Shown: positions 35,895 through 43,947 of the stretch, one piece after another
How positions within the stretch are numbered: the stretch's first letter is position 1
How the letters are laid out: every line of letters starts with the position of its first letter
Assembly: GCF_034259205.1 (NCBI RefSeq)
Contig: NZ_CP139487.1
Location: forward strand, 1,302,001 to 1,366,000
From: Peredibacter starrii
Lineage (GTDB): Bacteria > Bdellovibrionota > Bacteriovoracia > Bacteriovoracales > Bacteriovoracaceae
Direction of reading: 5' to 3'
DNA length: 64,000 bases
Notes under the pieces: generated by a model
The model's input: the letters and a program-made list of their open reading frames with translations, nothing else
Told to the model about the DNA's origin: nothing
Databases searched by the model: none
Program-made: the position numbers and the translations under genes

Positions 35895-35938
35895 GGTCTG
35901 TTACAGACTTAATATGCACCCACATTGTGGGTGCATTT
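35895..35938 (+). terminator. Tandem hairpins after the epimerase gene, probable terminator
   Basis: GTCTG/CAGAC with loop TTA (35896-35908), then a perfect 10-bp stem ATGCACCCAC/GTGGGTGCAT (35914-35936) and a short T run. It separates convergent genes. Confidence 0.6.
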
Positions 35939-35959
35939 CGAATTCGCGATCTTAAAAAA

Positions 35960-36340
35960 TTAATTCAATGTAACTCTTCCCTTACATTTCAAAAGAATCA
36001 CATTCTTCTTTGCATTATTAGAGTAGTTATCGAAGGTACGTAAAGTTAACCTAGCATTGTTCCCACCCGCTAGACGAAGGTTATGTTCAAGCTCACCACG
36101 AACTCGTGGTTGGTTGCCATAAGTATCATTTTCACCTTGAATGAGATTATTTTCTAGGACATCAACTAAAAGCTTTCCCCAGCCTGGATTGAATGAATAA
36201 GAAATTTCAAGAGGGTTTCCAGAAACTTCTACCGTTACATTTCTACCAGTCCCAACATCTCTCCCTGAGCAGTTAATGTCGGCGTATGAGTTTCCGATAA
36301 AAGTCATTAGGGCCACGATCGTAAGTAATTTGCTTTTCAT
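35960..36340 (-). CDS. Small exported protein, unknown function
   Basis: 126 residues. Signal peptide MKSKLLTIVALMTFIGNSYA, then a beta-rich domain with two Cys (INCSG near the start of the mature protein and LLKCKG near the end) that probably form a disulphide. AAGGAATC precedes the ATG at 36340. No family recognised. Confidence 0.75.
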   Translation of the reverse strand: MKSKLLTIVALMTFIGNSYADINCSGRDVGTGRNVTVEVSGNPLEISYSFNPGWGKLLVDVLENNLIQGENDTYGNQPRVRGELEHNLRLAGGNNARLTLRTFDNYSNNAKKNVILLKCKGRVTLN

Positions 36341-36486
36341 TAAAGATTCCTTGGTATTGGAAGAATTTTTTCTTTCTATACCATGGATCCGAATGATCAA
36401 GATGATGAGTGAAGGAATTACAGTCCGAACTATGAAAAAATCTCCCGCTTTCTTGTATCTCTCCCTCAGTGTGCTAAAGAAACTTT

Positions 36487-37236
36487 ATGTTCAAACTTCT
36501 GGCGCTCTTCTTTCTATGTTTTGCTTTCTCTGCCCAGGCACAGGTGACTCTCGCTGAGTTTCAAATTATTAAAGCGGTCTTCGAAGCAGAATTCGGTCCA
36601 GAACTTAAAGCTCAAAATGCACGACTAAACATTAATAGGCCTCCGACTCCCGCAACGCCAAACTTTTGGTGGGACTTGGAGGCCGCTCATGCTTCTTATA
36701 GTGGTTACAAGGATCCGCAAACCGGAATTCAGGACCACAATCTCTATCTCTTCGGCGGTTATGGAAAGATGGTTGGAATGACCATGGATGGAGTGGCCAT
36801 GACTCTTTGTCATGAGCTGGGTCACGGCATTGGTGGTGCTCCTTACAAGAACAAAACAGATAACATTCAAGCTTCAACTGAGGGCCAGTCTGATTACTAT
36901 GCTGCTCGATATTGCATCAAGAGAATTTTCAAGCGTCTTCCTGAAGAAGTTCCCGTGAAAGCACCGGACACTTACACCGCAAAATTATGTGAGGCCAAAT
37001 TCAAGAAGAGCGAAGATTTAAAACTTTGTTATCGTGGATTTCAAGAACTTGAAGTGGAGAGAATCTTTCTTCGCACTCAAGGACCAAACGATACTTACTA
37101 TGATACTCCTGACAAAACAGTGGTGAAGAAAACTGATCTTTCACCGACCTTCTATCCAAGTCCTCAGTGTCGTCTGGACACGATGATGGCGGGGCTACTT
37201 GAGAAAGAGCGTCCCCGTTGTTGGTTCGCGCCTTAG
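36487..37236 (+). CDS. Exported HExxH metalloprotease-like protein
   Basis: 249 residues with a signal peptide (cleavage near AQA-Q). The zinc site CHELGHGIGG is followed 20 residues later by STEGQSDYYAARYC, where Glu probably provides the third ligand, as in gluzincins. Six Cys residues suggest disulphides in the periplasm or outside. No named family recognised. Confidence 0.75.
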   Translation: MFKLLALFFLCFAFSAQAQVTLAEFQIIKAVFEAEFGPELKAQNARLNINRPPTPATPNFWWDLEAAHASYSGYKDPQTGIQDHNLYLFGGYGKMVGMTMDGVAMTLCHELGHGIGGAPYKNKTDNIQASTEGQSDYYAARYCIKRIFKRLPEEVPVKAPDTYTAKLCEAKFKKSEDLKLCYRGFQELEVERIFLRTQGPNDTYYDTPDKTVVKKTDLSPTFYPSPQCRLDTMMAGLLEKERPRCWFAP

Positions 37237-37434
37237 AGTAGGGCGAGACCTTCTTTTAGAAGGAAACTCTTCTCTCGCTCTAATTGATAACTTTCAAACC
37301 TACCCAGCTTTAATGTCATTTTTCCATTTTTAGCAAATCGTCTTATTATCTCGATAGCGTTTTCAAGACTCAATAAGGACGAATACTCATCAATCTTCGA
37401 ATATGTGCCCTTTTTCTTCCCTCCGCATCCTGCT
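37233..37434 (-). pseudogene. Detached C-terminal tail of the RAYT transposase
   Basis: In the frame shifted relative to the transposase, the stretch KKKGTYSKIDEYSSLL followed by LENAIEIIRRFAKNGKMTLKLGR reads as a normal protein C-terminus. It is what I would expect after the transposase segment NQQKH. It is separated from that segment by about 60 bases of palindrome-rich sequence that breaks the frame. It has no start signal of its own. Confidence 0.55.
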
Positions 37435-37935
37435 ACGGGACTGCAAATCTTTGCAGTCGTCGCTCGCCGCTCCTGCGGCTCCGTGTTTTTGCTGATTGAA
37501 GAGGACATACTGAACGGCATGCTTGGTTTCCTTGATAGTTTTCAAAACATGCAGGTGGTAACGCTCAATTTGAACTTTCCCTTTATTAAGCCCTTTGGCG
37601 AAAGTGATAGTCAAAGAACGCATCCCCTTAGTCAGAGTATCGTTGTTTTCAGCTTCGATAATCAAATGCACATGATTGGACTGAAGTGAAAAATGAATGA
37701 TCCTAAGCCCATGTGCGCGGGCATTGATAATTGCCCTTTTCAAAAGTTTGAGGCAGTACTTGTTCTTGATGAAGGTTCGATATTTGAAATTGATATGGAG
37801 TGGAGTTCTGTTCGTAACCTTTTCTCGGATGCGATGAGCGACGCCTTTTGAATGGATTCTTTTTCTTCCCGATCCCGGACGTCTACCGCCAGATTTACCT
37901 TGATAGAGATTTAGACTGAGTTGTTTTTTGTTCAT
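37390..37935 (-). CDS. REP-associated tyrosine transposase (RAYT), C-terminus disrupted
   Basis: 181 residues in the open frame. Basic N-terminus with KSGGRRPGSGRKRIHS, then the Y1 HUH nuclease core: the HUH motif in LQSNHVHLIIEA and the catalytic Tyr in AVQYVLFNQQKH. RAYTs mobilise or maintain palindromic REP repeats. After NQQKH the frame enters a palindromic insert and ends with an unrelated Arg/Glu-rich tail, while the natural tail lies in another frame. The ribosome binding site and ATG lie inside a perfect 11-bp inverted repeat. Confidence 0.8.
   Translation of the reverse strand: MNKKQLSLNLYQGKSGGRRPGSGRKRIHSKGVAHRIREKVTNRTPLHINFKYRTFIKNKYCLKLLKRAIINARAHGLRIIHFSLQSNHVHLIIEAENNDTLTKGMRSLTITFAKGLNKGKVQIERYHLHVLKTIKETKHAVQYVLFNQQKHGAAGAASDDCKDLQSRSRMRREEKGHIFED
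37439..37458. repeat. REP-like palindrome 1 within the RAYT gene
   Basis: GACTGCAAA and TTTGCAGTC form a perfect 9-bp inverted repeat with a 2-base centre. It sits just where the transposase reading frame is lost. Confidence 0.7.
37466..37479. repeat. REP-like palindrome 2 within the RAYT gene
   Basis: GCCGC and GCGGC pair around TCCT, 7 bases from palindrome 1. The G+C-rich pair of hairpins resembles a small BIME-like unit. Confidence 0.55.
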
Positions 37936-37961
37936 ATGCCCCTCTTTGAAAGGGGCATATG
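37933..37961 (-). repeat. Perfect 11-bp inverted repeat covering the RAYT ribosome binding site and ATG
   Basis: CATATGCCCCT (37933-37943) and AGGGGCATATG (37951-37961) enclose 7 bases. On the transcript the GAGGGG binding site and the start codon both lie in the 3' arm, so the hairpin would hide them. This fits the low expression typical of transposases. Confidence 0.75.
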
Positions 37962-38026
37962 TAATTCGAATAAGTGTTAACTGTAAGCTAGAACGAGTAG
38001 GTGCGATGATTTAATTCATTGGTGAA

Positions 38027-39460
38027 CTAGTACTTCATAATGATCTGTTTCGTGCGAGTCATCTCTTCGATCTGATATTTAACTCCACCCATTCCTAGAC
38101 CCGACATCTTGTGGCCACCGAATGGCATTTGATCCACACGGAAAGCAGTGTGATTGTTAATTACAAAAGTCATGGTTGAAATGTCCTGGGCCCAGCGAAG
38201 AGCTTTGGAGATGTCGCGAGTGAAAAGAGCTGATTCAAAAATATAAGGGTTAGAGTTTAAGTACTCTAGGAGTTCTTTTTCATCGTTGTAGCTATTGATA
38301 CACACCACTGGACCAAACACTTCATCAGTCATGAGAGTGGTGTCTCTTGGAACGTTGGTAAGAATAGTAGGGGACAAATATTGTTTTTGTTCACCGGAAA
38401 CTTTATTTCCTAAGACCACACGTGCGCCTCTTTTCTCAGCTTCGCCAATCCATTTCTGAATGCGTTCAACTTCTGCTGGTTTAATCAGAGGACCCACATC
38501 AGTTTTCTCATCAGTCGCTGGACCAGTGACTAATTTCTCTGCACCAGCTTTGAATTCATTTAAAAATGCAGCGAACATTTGTTCGTGGACAAAAATTCTT
38601 TGAGTTGAAATACAAACCTGGCCCGCGTGATAGTAAGAACCTTTTAAAAGAGCCGTGACTGCTGGAGCGAGGTCCGCATCTTCACGAACAATCGCCGCCG
38701 CTTGGCCACCATGCTCAAGTGACATGCGAGTACCGGGAGCAATTTTCTTTCTCATCTCCCAACCAACTTTTGCTGATCCAATAAATGAAACAAAATCAAA
38801 AATAGGTGAGGCAACAAGATGTTCCACCAAAGGAACTTCGGCATTTAAAACACGAAGGCCATCTTTAGGAAGTCCAGCGCGCTCAAAAGCTTCGAGAAGC
38901 AGGAAGGCGGAGATAGGAGTCGCTGAAGCGGGTTTCAAAACCACCGCACAGCCACTGGCGATGGCGCAACCCACTTGATGGGAAATGAGATTTAAAGGAT
39001 GATTGAAGGCCGAGATTGCAAGCACGGGCCCGATTGGCGCGCGCATAGTGAATGCCACGTGATCTTTTCCAGCAGCGGTTCTTTCCATCGGAACGACTTC
39101 ACCTACGAGACCCGCAGTTTCTTCCGCGCAAAGTTCCAGAGTTGCCACCGCACGGGCCGCTTCCGCCTTAGCGTCCTTCAGAGGTTTGCCTCCTTCAGAA
39201 GCAATGACCCAAGCAAGATAATCCACCTGACCCTTAAGATCATGGGCCACATCCTTTAATATCTTAGAGCGCTCAAAAGGCTTTAGTGCGGCCATGGATT
39301 TTTGCGCTTCTTTCATGGTTGTAAGGAGATGCTCAATGTCCTGCGGAGTTCCCATCTGGGCGCGAGTTAAAAGCTTTCCGTCGTTAGGGGAAAGGATATC
39401 CATATCTTTGCCGGTTGATTTGGTAAATTTAAGGGGAAGGTGTTTTGGTAGTTGAAACAT
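38027..39460 (-). CDS. Aldehyde dehydrogenase (NAD(P)+-dependent)
   Basis: 477 residues, full-length ALDH fold. FNHPLNLISHQV (catalytic Asn region), FIGSAKVG (cofactor), the general base Glu in SLEHGGQA and the catalytic Cys in AGQVCIST are present. The sequence is closest in style to the lactaldehyde/phosphonoacetaldehyde/GapN-like branch, but the substrate cannot be fixed. AAGGAC lies 6 bases before the ATG. Divergent from the 39497 lipoprotein gene. Confidence 0.9.
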   Translation of the reverse strand: MFQLPKHLPLKFTKSTGKDMDILSPNDGKLLTRAQMGTPQDIEHLLTTMKEAQKSMAALKPFERSKILKDVAHDLKGQVDYLAWVIASEGGKPLKDAKAEAARAVATLELCAEETAGLVGEVVPMERTAAGKDHVAFTMRAPIGPVLAISAFNHPLNLISHQVGCAIASGCAVVLKPASATPISAFLLLEAFERAGLPKDGLRVLNAEVPLVEHLVASPIFDFVSFIGSAKVGWEMRKKIAPGTRMSLEHGGQAAAIVREDADLAPAVTALLKGSYYHAGQVCISTQRIFVHEQMFAAFLNEFKAGAEKLVTGPATDEKTDVGPLIKPAEVERIQKWIGEAEKRGARVVLGNKVSGEQKQYLSPTILTNVPRDTTLMTDEVFGPVVCINSYNDEKELLEYLNSNPYIFESALFTRDISKALRWAQDISTMTFVINNHTAFRVDQMPFGGHKMSGLGMGGVKYQIEEMTRTKQIIMKY

Positions 39461-39496
39461 ACTTGTCCTTCGTCGAGTTTCGTTTAAACTTTGAGT

Positions 39497-39877
39497 ATGA
39501 AAACATTCCTATTTCCTCTTACTCTTTTGACTCTGTCCATACTAAGTGCATCTTGCACAAAAGAACTCAAGTATACCAAAGAGGAGCTTCTGTTTAAAGC
39601 ATTGAAGGCCGATCCGAGTGTGTCGATCGTTTTGCCTAAGAGCATGACGGAAGGGGTGAACTGTTCCGATTATTCAGACGGATGTTTGTCTGCTCACATT
39701 GTAAGAGTTAAAAATTTAGAATTCATCGGCGTAGAGTTTATGACGGAAGCGGATGCCATCTTCGCCGCTAAGAAGTTTCGTGGTTATTACACTCGTAACT
39801 GGCTATGGGACGATGTGACTGGTGAGCCAGTTCTGGAAAAGTTTGTGACCGAGCACTTAGAAGCCAAAAAACCGTAA
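39497..39877 (+). CDS. Small lipoprotein, unknown function
   Basis: 126 residues. Type II signal peptide with lipobox LSASC near residue 18. Mature domain has two Cys (NCSDYSDGCLS) and a FMTEADAIFAAKKFRGYY segment. Weak ribosome binding site (TTTGAG). The 3' end overlaps the convergent truncated haemoglobin gene by 21 bases. No family recognised. Confidence 0.75.
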   Translation: MKTFLFPLTLLTLSILSASCTKELKYTKEELLFKALKADPSVSIVLPKSMTEGVNCSDYSDGCLSAHIVRVKNLEFIGVEFMTEADAIFAAKKFRGYYTRNWLWDDVTGEPVLEKFVTEHLEAKKP

Positions 39878-40225
39878 GAACTTTCCTTCAAAATCCACAA
39901 GCTTCTTTTCCCATTGCTCACGCAGTGGTTTTTTCTCTGGATGAAGAGCGACTTGTTCATCAAGGGTCTTTCTAAAAAGGACCAACCATCTTCCGATTTC
40001 ACCTCGCTTAATCCCTAGAGGCATGTGGGGTTTCATAATGTCGAAGGGTTTTTCAATCGGACGCGAGGCCTTGCCTAAAAGTTGCAGTTCCCAGAAAGTC
40101 ACAATGCGAGGGATATGTTCATCGAAGTCTTGAATCACTCTGAAATGATAACCAATCAGGATGTCAGTCTTGGCCTTGTCATAGAATGATTCGACCACTG
40201 AATAGATCCATTCATTATCTGTCAT
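39857..40225 (-). CDS. Group III truncated haemoglobin
   Basis: 122 residues, the right length for a 2-on-2 globin. VVESFYDKAKTDILIGYHF matches the group III B-C region, followed by a FWELQLLG helix, the probable proximal His in MKPHMPLG, and a WLVLFRKTL helix. Group III globins are linked with microaerobic or NO metabolism in Campylobacter. The start overlaps the stop of the upstream 342-residue gene by the ATGA tetranucleotide, so the two are coupled. Confidence 0.8.
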   Translation of the reverse strand: MTDNEWIYSVVESFYDKAKTDILIGYHFRVIQDFDEHIPRIVTFWELQLLGKASRPIEKPFDIMKPHMPLGIKRGEIGRWLVLFRKTLDEQVALHPEKKPLREQWEKKLVDFEGKFLRFFGF

Positions 40226-41250
40226 AGCGGATGGGTGAGTTCTTTTAAATCGGATTGGAACTGTCTCACCACAGTTTTAAGTTGGAAGCCCTGGGCCTGG
40301 AAGAATTTGAGATCTTCTTTTTCTTCGAACACGAGTTTTGAACCAAACTTCATCAGGTGACACTTACGAGCGTCTGGCATCTCAAAAAATTTAAGAAGAG
40401 CGTACTGAGTATAAAGCTCATCACTCACCAGTGATTCGCCTTCTGGCTCAAATGGGAACGGTTCAAAGAACACGTTTCCGTTCTTACCTTTAAGCACCAG
40501 TAGGCATCCAAGCACTTGAAGATCTTTTTCAAACGTCAGAACTTGTGCTCCCCATTTCTCCCAGATTTCCAATTGCTCTCGAGGAATAGGAAGGGTCTTC
40601 GGCGTTTCATGAGGAGTAGGGTAGTCACCCATCTCTATCTTGCCTTTCTGATGAAGGTCTTTCCAAGAAGCCTTGATGTCATTACGAACATCGGCCTCCA
40701 AGCTTTGAAGATAGTCTTGATAGGTCTTGAATGCTTTTGCCAGCGGTTCAAGCACGTAGGCCTCTTTACTCCACTTCGTTTCTCTTTCTTTTGAGAACGT
40801 GTAGTCCTGAAGACCTTTTAAGCAGTATAGCTCGTGGGCCATGATGTCCGGACGTGCTTCGTACTCGCGGATGAGTTCCTGAACTTTTTCTTTGCCTGAT
40901 CTCGCAAAACGCGGATCAAAAACACATAGACCGTTACTACCATCTCCAACCTGCCAAGTGGCCTGTTTCCAATGAAGGTGATCTTTGTCCCAGAATTTCA
41001 GTTTTCTCCACCAAGGAAGAATATCTTTTGAAGGAATCGACTTTAAGCAAAGCTGGCAAAATCCAATCGGTGCATTTTGAGTCGGTCCAAAAAAGAGGAA
41101 GTAGGTGAAAACGTCGCCGTTTGGAGCACCGTCGTGGCGCTGAACTAAAGTGGCAAAGGAAGCCACGTCCTCCTGAAGGAGAACTTCAATATTCGGAATG
41201 AATTCAGGATCAATCTCATGGATTGAATGAAATTTCTGAACTATCAGCAT
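40222..41250 (-). CDS. Unknown cytoplasmic protein coupled to the truncated haemoglobin
   Basis: 342 residues, no signal peptide or membrane helix. The segments FFGPTQNAPIGFCQLCLKS and QVLGCLLVLKGKNGNVFFEPF look like the central strands of two GNAT-type acetyltransferase halves, but no acetyl-CoA loop is clear, so I leave it unassigned. It is rich in Trp and charged residues. It overlaps the haemoglobin start by 4 bases. Confidence 0.7.
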   Translation of the reverse strand: MLIVQKFHSIHEIDPEFIPNIEVLLQEDVASFATLVQRHDGAPNGDVFTYFLFFGPTQNAPIGFCQLCLKSIPSKDILPWWRKLKFWDKDHLHWKQATWQVGDGSNGLCVFDPRFARSGKEKVQELIREYEARPDIMAHELYCLKGLQDYTFSKERETKWSKEAYVLEPLAKAFKTYQDYLQSLEADVRNDIKASWKDLHQKGKIEMGDYPTPHETPKTLPIPREQLEIWEKWGAQVLTFEKDLQVLGCLLVLKGKNGNVFFEPFPFEPEGESLVSDELYTQYALLKFFEMPDARKCHLMKFGSKLVFEEKEDLKFFQAQGFQLKTVVRQFQSDLKELTHPL

Positions 41251-41288
41251 GGATTAATTGTGACTCGTTTTTTTCGATGAGTCAAAGA

Positions 41289-41651
41289 CTAGGGTTTTAT
41301 TTCCCGTGCGCAAAATGGGCAGAGTTTCCAAAATTGCACGTCCAAAGTTTTTCCGCACGCGCATTCGATTTCCGCCGAGAAATCTTCCAGCGATTCACCG
41401 AGGACAAAGATGTCTGGACGCATGGCCCGAATTGTTAAGGAATTTGCAATATAGCCACCAGGAATGAGGGGATCAGGACGAAACATCGCAGGTCCGACTT
41501 GTTCGTTCACTCTGATTTTTACCTGGATATCTTCTCTTTGTTCGAGATCAAAATTCGGCATGCCGGCCATGTTCTCGATCTCGCGGATGACATCGAGGGC
41601 CTTATTAGGATCAAGTTCGGGGTTTTTCAAGAGGGCTCCATCTTCTTTCAA
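41289..41651 (-). CDS. Small protein with C-terminal zinc ribbon
   Basis: 120 residues. The C-terminus has CACG and CPFC separated by about 13 residues, a likely zinc ribbon; the rest has no recognised domain. The start overlaps the end of the upstream 184-residue gene by 41 bases, so translation is probably coupled. Confidence 0.65.
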   Translation of the reverse strand: MKEDGALLKNPELDPNKALDVIREIENMAGMPNFDLEQREDIQVKIRVNEQVGPAMFRPDPLIPGGYIANSLTIRAMRPDIFVLGESLEDFSAEIECACGKTLDVQFWKLCPFCAREIKP

Positions 41652-42159
41652 GAAGCGTGATAATTTCTCTCACGGCCCGTTGGTGGGAATTAAACCATTT
41701 CCATGGGCCTGGTTTAATTTTATCAAATTCCTTCAAAAAATATATACCTTGATTCCCGGTTCCCTCGATCAGACGAAGAGTCCATTCAACCACCTCAGGA
41801 TTTTTTGAGAAGAGATGTTTTTTGATGGCCTCAAGGAAGGTGTAATCCAGTCGCTGACCCTTCTGAAAACGGGCCTCAATGATGTGCTTTCTCGCGCAGT
41901 TAAGAGCGAAAATGACGAGATTGTCCGGTACCGATGAGTTTAGGGTCTGGATAATGGCGTTTTCAAATTGTCCGTAAAGTCCGGCCGAGTGTTCAACTAA
42001 ACAAAGGACTTTTTCCGTCGCTTCGAAGTTCTGACCCATCAATGACTCTAAAAAAAGTCGGTTAATCTCTTCCAGTTCTTCATTTGAATAGCGTTGAAGA
42101 CCGCGGTGGCCCTGGTCGATTTCAGAAAGAATTTTTTGGTAAGTTGCCTCGAGATTCAT
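41611..42159 (-). CDS. Unknown helical protein (HEAT-like)
   Basis: About 182 residues, almost all helical, with pairs of amphipathic helices (NLVIFALNCARKHIIEARF, PEVVEWTLRLIEGTGN) that resemble HEAT repeats. Start at 42159 with AAGGCT upstream. TAATG junction: its ATG shares one base with the stop of the upstream lipoprotein gene. Middle gene of a three-gene unit 43058-41289. Confidence 0.7.
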   Translation of the reverse strand: MNLEATYQKILSEIDQGHRGLQRYSNEELEEINRLFLESLMGQNFEATEKVLCLVEHSAGLYGQFENAIIQTLNSSVPDNLVIFALNCARKHIIEARFQKGQRLDYTFLEAIKKHLFSKNPEVVEWTLRLIEGTGNQGIYFLKEFDKIKPGPWKWFNSHQRAVREIITLLERRWSPLEKPRT

Positions 42160-43058
42160 TAGAGCCTTGGAACTCCGATACATCTCACGTTACGTGTGGT
42201 CGTAAGCTCTCCGGCAACTAAGGTTCCGTTGGAAGACTGGTAGACCCAGGCCTCACTTCTTAGTGTTGATCCGGCCTTGATGGTACCGGTCCAAAGACCA
42301 TTGGCGTTTTCTCTTTTTAGGACGAAACGAAGTCCGTCGAGATCAGCTTGAAGATAATCATTACGAGTCGGTAGGCGCCACTCAACTTGAGTGCCGATTT
42401 CATCGATGATCAAATTCGTACAAACTTTTTCACCGGCCGCCTCAGCATTACAATCGATTCCCGAAGATGGAGTCGGCAGGGTCTCGCTGCCGGCGGCTTT
42501 ACACCAGTTAAACTCCGTTGCACCTGATTCCATATTTTTGATGAGATCAGACCAAATCATACCCGTACGAGTATCGAGCCAAATTTCTTTGGTGCTATCA
42601 AGAAGGGCCACCAACTGCCAGGTGCCTTCGCTGGAAGAGCCATAACGTGAACCGTCCCAAATGGCCTTCTCACCATTCTTTGAAGCACAGTCGGCAATGC
42701 GGGCATTGATGCCGCTAAAAGTTCCCGCTCCTCCACAAACTGTAAGAGGGCGTCCAAGACTTGATCTGGTGTTTACATTGATACCGTCTGTACCTTCATC
42801 ATCTTTTTCAATATCAGGAACTGTGCGATAGATCGCAGCTGGAAGATTATTGGCGATGGTCTTAGAAATTTCCTCGGCGTAGGTGAGAGGAGCAGCACCT
42901 TTCTCTCGGTGAATTCCGGAATGAATCATTTGCGAATCCGGTTCAAGTTCCCCAGTTGAAGTATCCGTCACGGGCTTTCTGGTTTGGTGACCCGGATCGC
43001 TACAACCGACTAAAGTGGCCAAAAGGCACATACCGATGAGAATTTCAGAGCGTTTCAT
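42159..43058 (-). CDS. Lipoprotein with DUF1566-like C-terminus
   Basis: 299 residues. Lipobox LVGC at about residue 19. The C-terminal half reads like DUF1566/Lcl domains: WLDTRTGMIWSDLI, EFNWCKAA, WRLPTRNDYLQA and VRCIGVPRL. Function of the domain is unknown; it is common in secreted and fimbria-associated proteins. First gene of the three-gene unit. Confidence 0.8.
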   Translation of the reverse strand: MKRSEILIGMCLLATLVGCSDPGHQTRKPVTDTSTGELEPDSQMIHSGIHREKGAAPLTYAEEISKTIANNLPAAIYRTVPDIEKDDEGTDGINVNTRSSLGRPLTVCGGAGTFSGINARIADCASKNGEKAIWDGSRYGSSSEGTWQLVALLDSTKEIWLDTRTGMIWSDLIKNMESGATEFNWCKAAGSETLPTPSSGIDCNAEAAGEKVCTNLIIDEIGTQVEWRLPTRNDYLQADLDGLRFVLKRENANGLWTGTIKAGSTLRSEAWVYQSSNGTLVAGELTTTRNVRCIGVPRL

Positions 43059-43134
43059 AAATAATCCTTATTCGGGACATTCTAGGAAAATCCCCCACTT
43101 AATTGGGGAAAATGCCGGATTTACTGTAAAAATT

Positions 43135-43152
43135 ACTACTGGTTTAAGTAGT
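43135..43152. repeat. Inverted repeat upstream of queE
   Basis: ACTACT and AGTAGT flank GGTTTA, ending 13 bases before the putative -35 of queE. It could be an operator. Confidence 0.35.
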
Positions 43153-43165
43153 GGAAACTCTAAGG

Positions 43166-43194
43166 TTTTCACAGCTTCGCCACTATGCTATACT
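43166..43194 (+). promoter_or_regulatory. Putative queE promoter, leaderless
   Basis: TTTTCA and TATACT are separated by 17 bases. The -10 ends 8 bases before the queE ATG at 43203, and there is no Shine-Dalgarno sequence, so transcription would begin at or next to the start codon. Confidence 0.45.
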
Positions 43195-43202
43195 CCGCCC
43201 CC

Positions 43203-43907
43203 ATGACAACACTCCTCATCAACTCTATCTATCGTGCCACCGAAGGCGAAGGAATCCATATTGGAATCCCTCAAATTTTCGTGCGCTTTCAGGGTTGTCA
43301 CGTAGGTTGTGTGAACTGTGATACCAAGGAAACTTGGGACTTCGATCCATCATACACAAAGTCGTTAGACGAAGTCATGGAACAGGTTGAGACTCTTTCA
43401 CAAAATATTATCAAGCGTGTTTCTATCACTGGTGGAGATCCTCTTCATCCGTCTCATATTCCCTCTCTGATCGAGCTGATCAAAGAGCTGAAGAATCGTG
43501 GTTACTTCATCAATATTGAGGCCGCTGGTACTCGTATTGTGAAAGATGTTTTTGATCAGGTTGATTTTGTTTCTTACGATTTCAAAACTCCATCAACGAC
43601 AGTGAAGACTTCTAAAGAACTTCTTCTGAAGTTCCTTCTTGAATACGGCCACAAGGCCCAGATCAAAGCGGTGGTGGCAGATAAGAAAGACTTCGAAGCC
43701 ACATTTGATGCCTTCCATTTCGTTAAAGCTCAAGGTTCAGCTCCGACAGCTCCATGGTGTTTAACTCCATGTTTTGAGCCAGGAGAGGCCTTCCCAATGA
43801 ACAGATTTCAACAAGTTGTGCAGCTTAATGAGCAGTTCGGACTGCCTTTTCGCGTAATTGGCCAACAACATAAATGGGTCTACGGCCCTGAAGCCAAATT
43901 AGTTTAA
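43203..43907 (+). CDS. queE: 7-carboxy-7-deazaguanine synthase
   Basis: About 234 residues, radical SAM. YRATEGEGIHIGIPQIFVRF followed by GCHVGCVNC (CxxxCxxC cluster motif) and DTKETWDF is the QueE signature; VSITGGDPLHP is the SAM-binding GGE-like motif, and WCLTPCFEPG the C-terminal region. Makes CDG from carboxytetrahydropterin in the preQ0/queuosine pathway. tgt lies 13 kb away. The start fits the family N-terminus. Confidence 0.9.
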   Translation: MTTLLINSIYRATEGEGIHIGIPQIFVRFQGCHVGCVNCDTKETWDFDPSYTKSLDEVMEQVETLSQNIIKRVSITGGDPLHPSHIPSLIELIKELKNRGYFINIEAAGTRIVKDVFDQVDFVSYDFKTPSTTVKTSKELLLKFLLEYGHKAQIKAVVADKKDFEATFDAFHFVKAQGSAPTAPWCLTPCFEPGEAFPMNRFQQVVQLNEQFGLPFRVIGQQHKWVYGPEAKLV

Positions 43908-43914
43908 TCAGTTA

Positions 43915-43941
43915 TTTAGTTTTTCTTTTAAAATCCGATAA
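43915..43941 (+). promoter_or_regulatory. Candidate sigma-28 promoter for the 43948 lipoprotein gene
   Basis: TTTAGTTT, 11 bases, then TCCGATAA: 6/8 and 7/8 matches to TAAAGTTT-N11-GCCGATAA with exact spacing. The start site would fall at about the ATG. Confidence 0.4.
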
Positions 43942-43947
43942 GAGGGC

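Noticed and set aside
37233-37520. Independent 95-residue gene
   Set aside because: No start signal, and its second half continues the transposase; it is best read as the frame-shifted tail.
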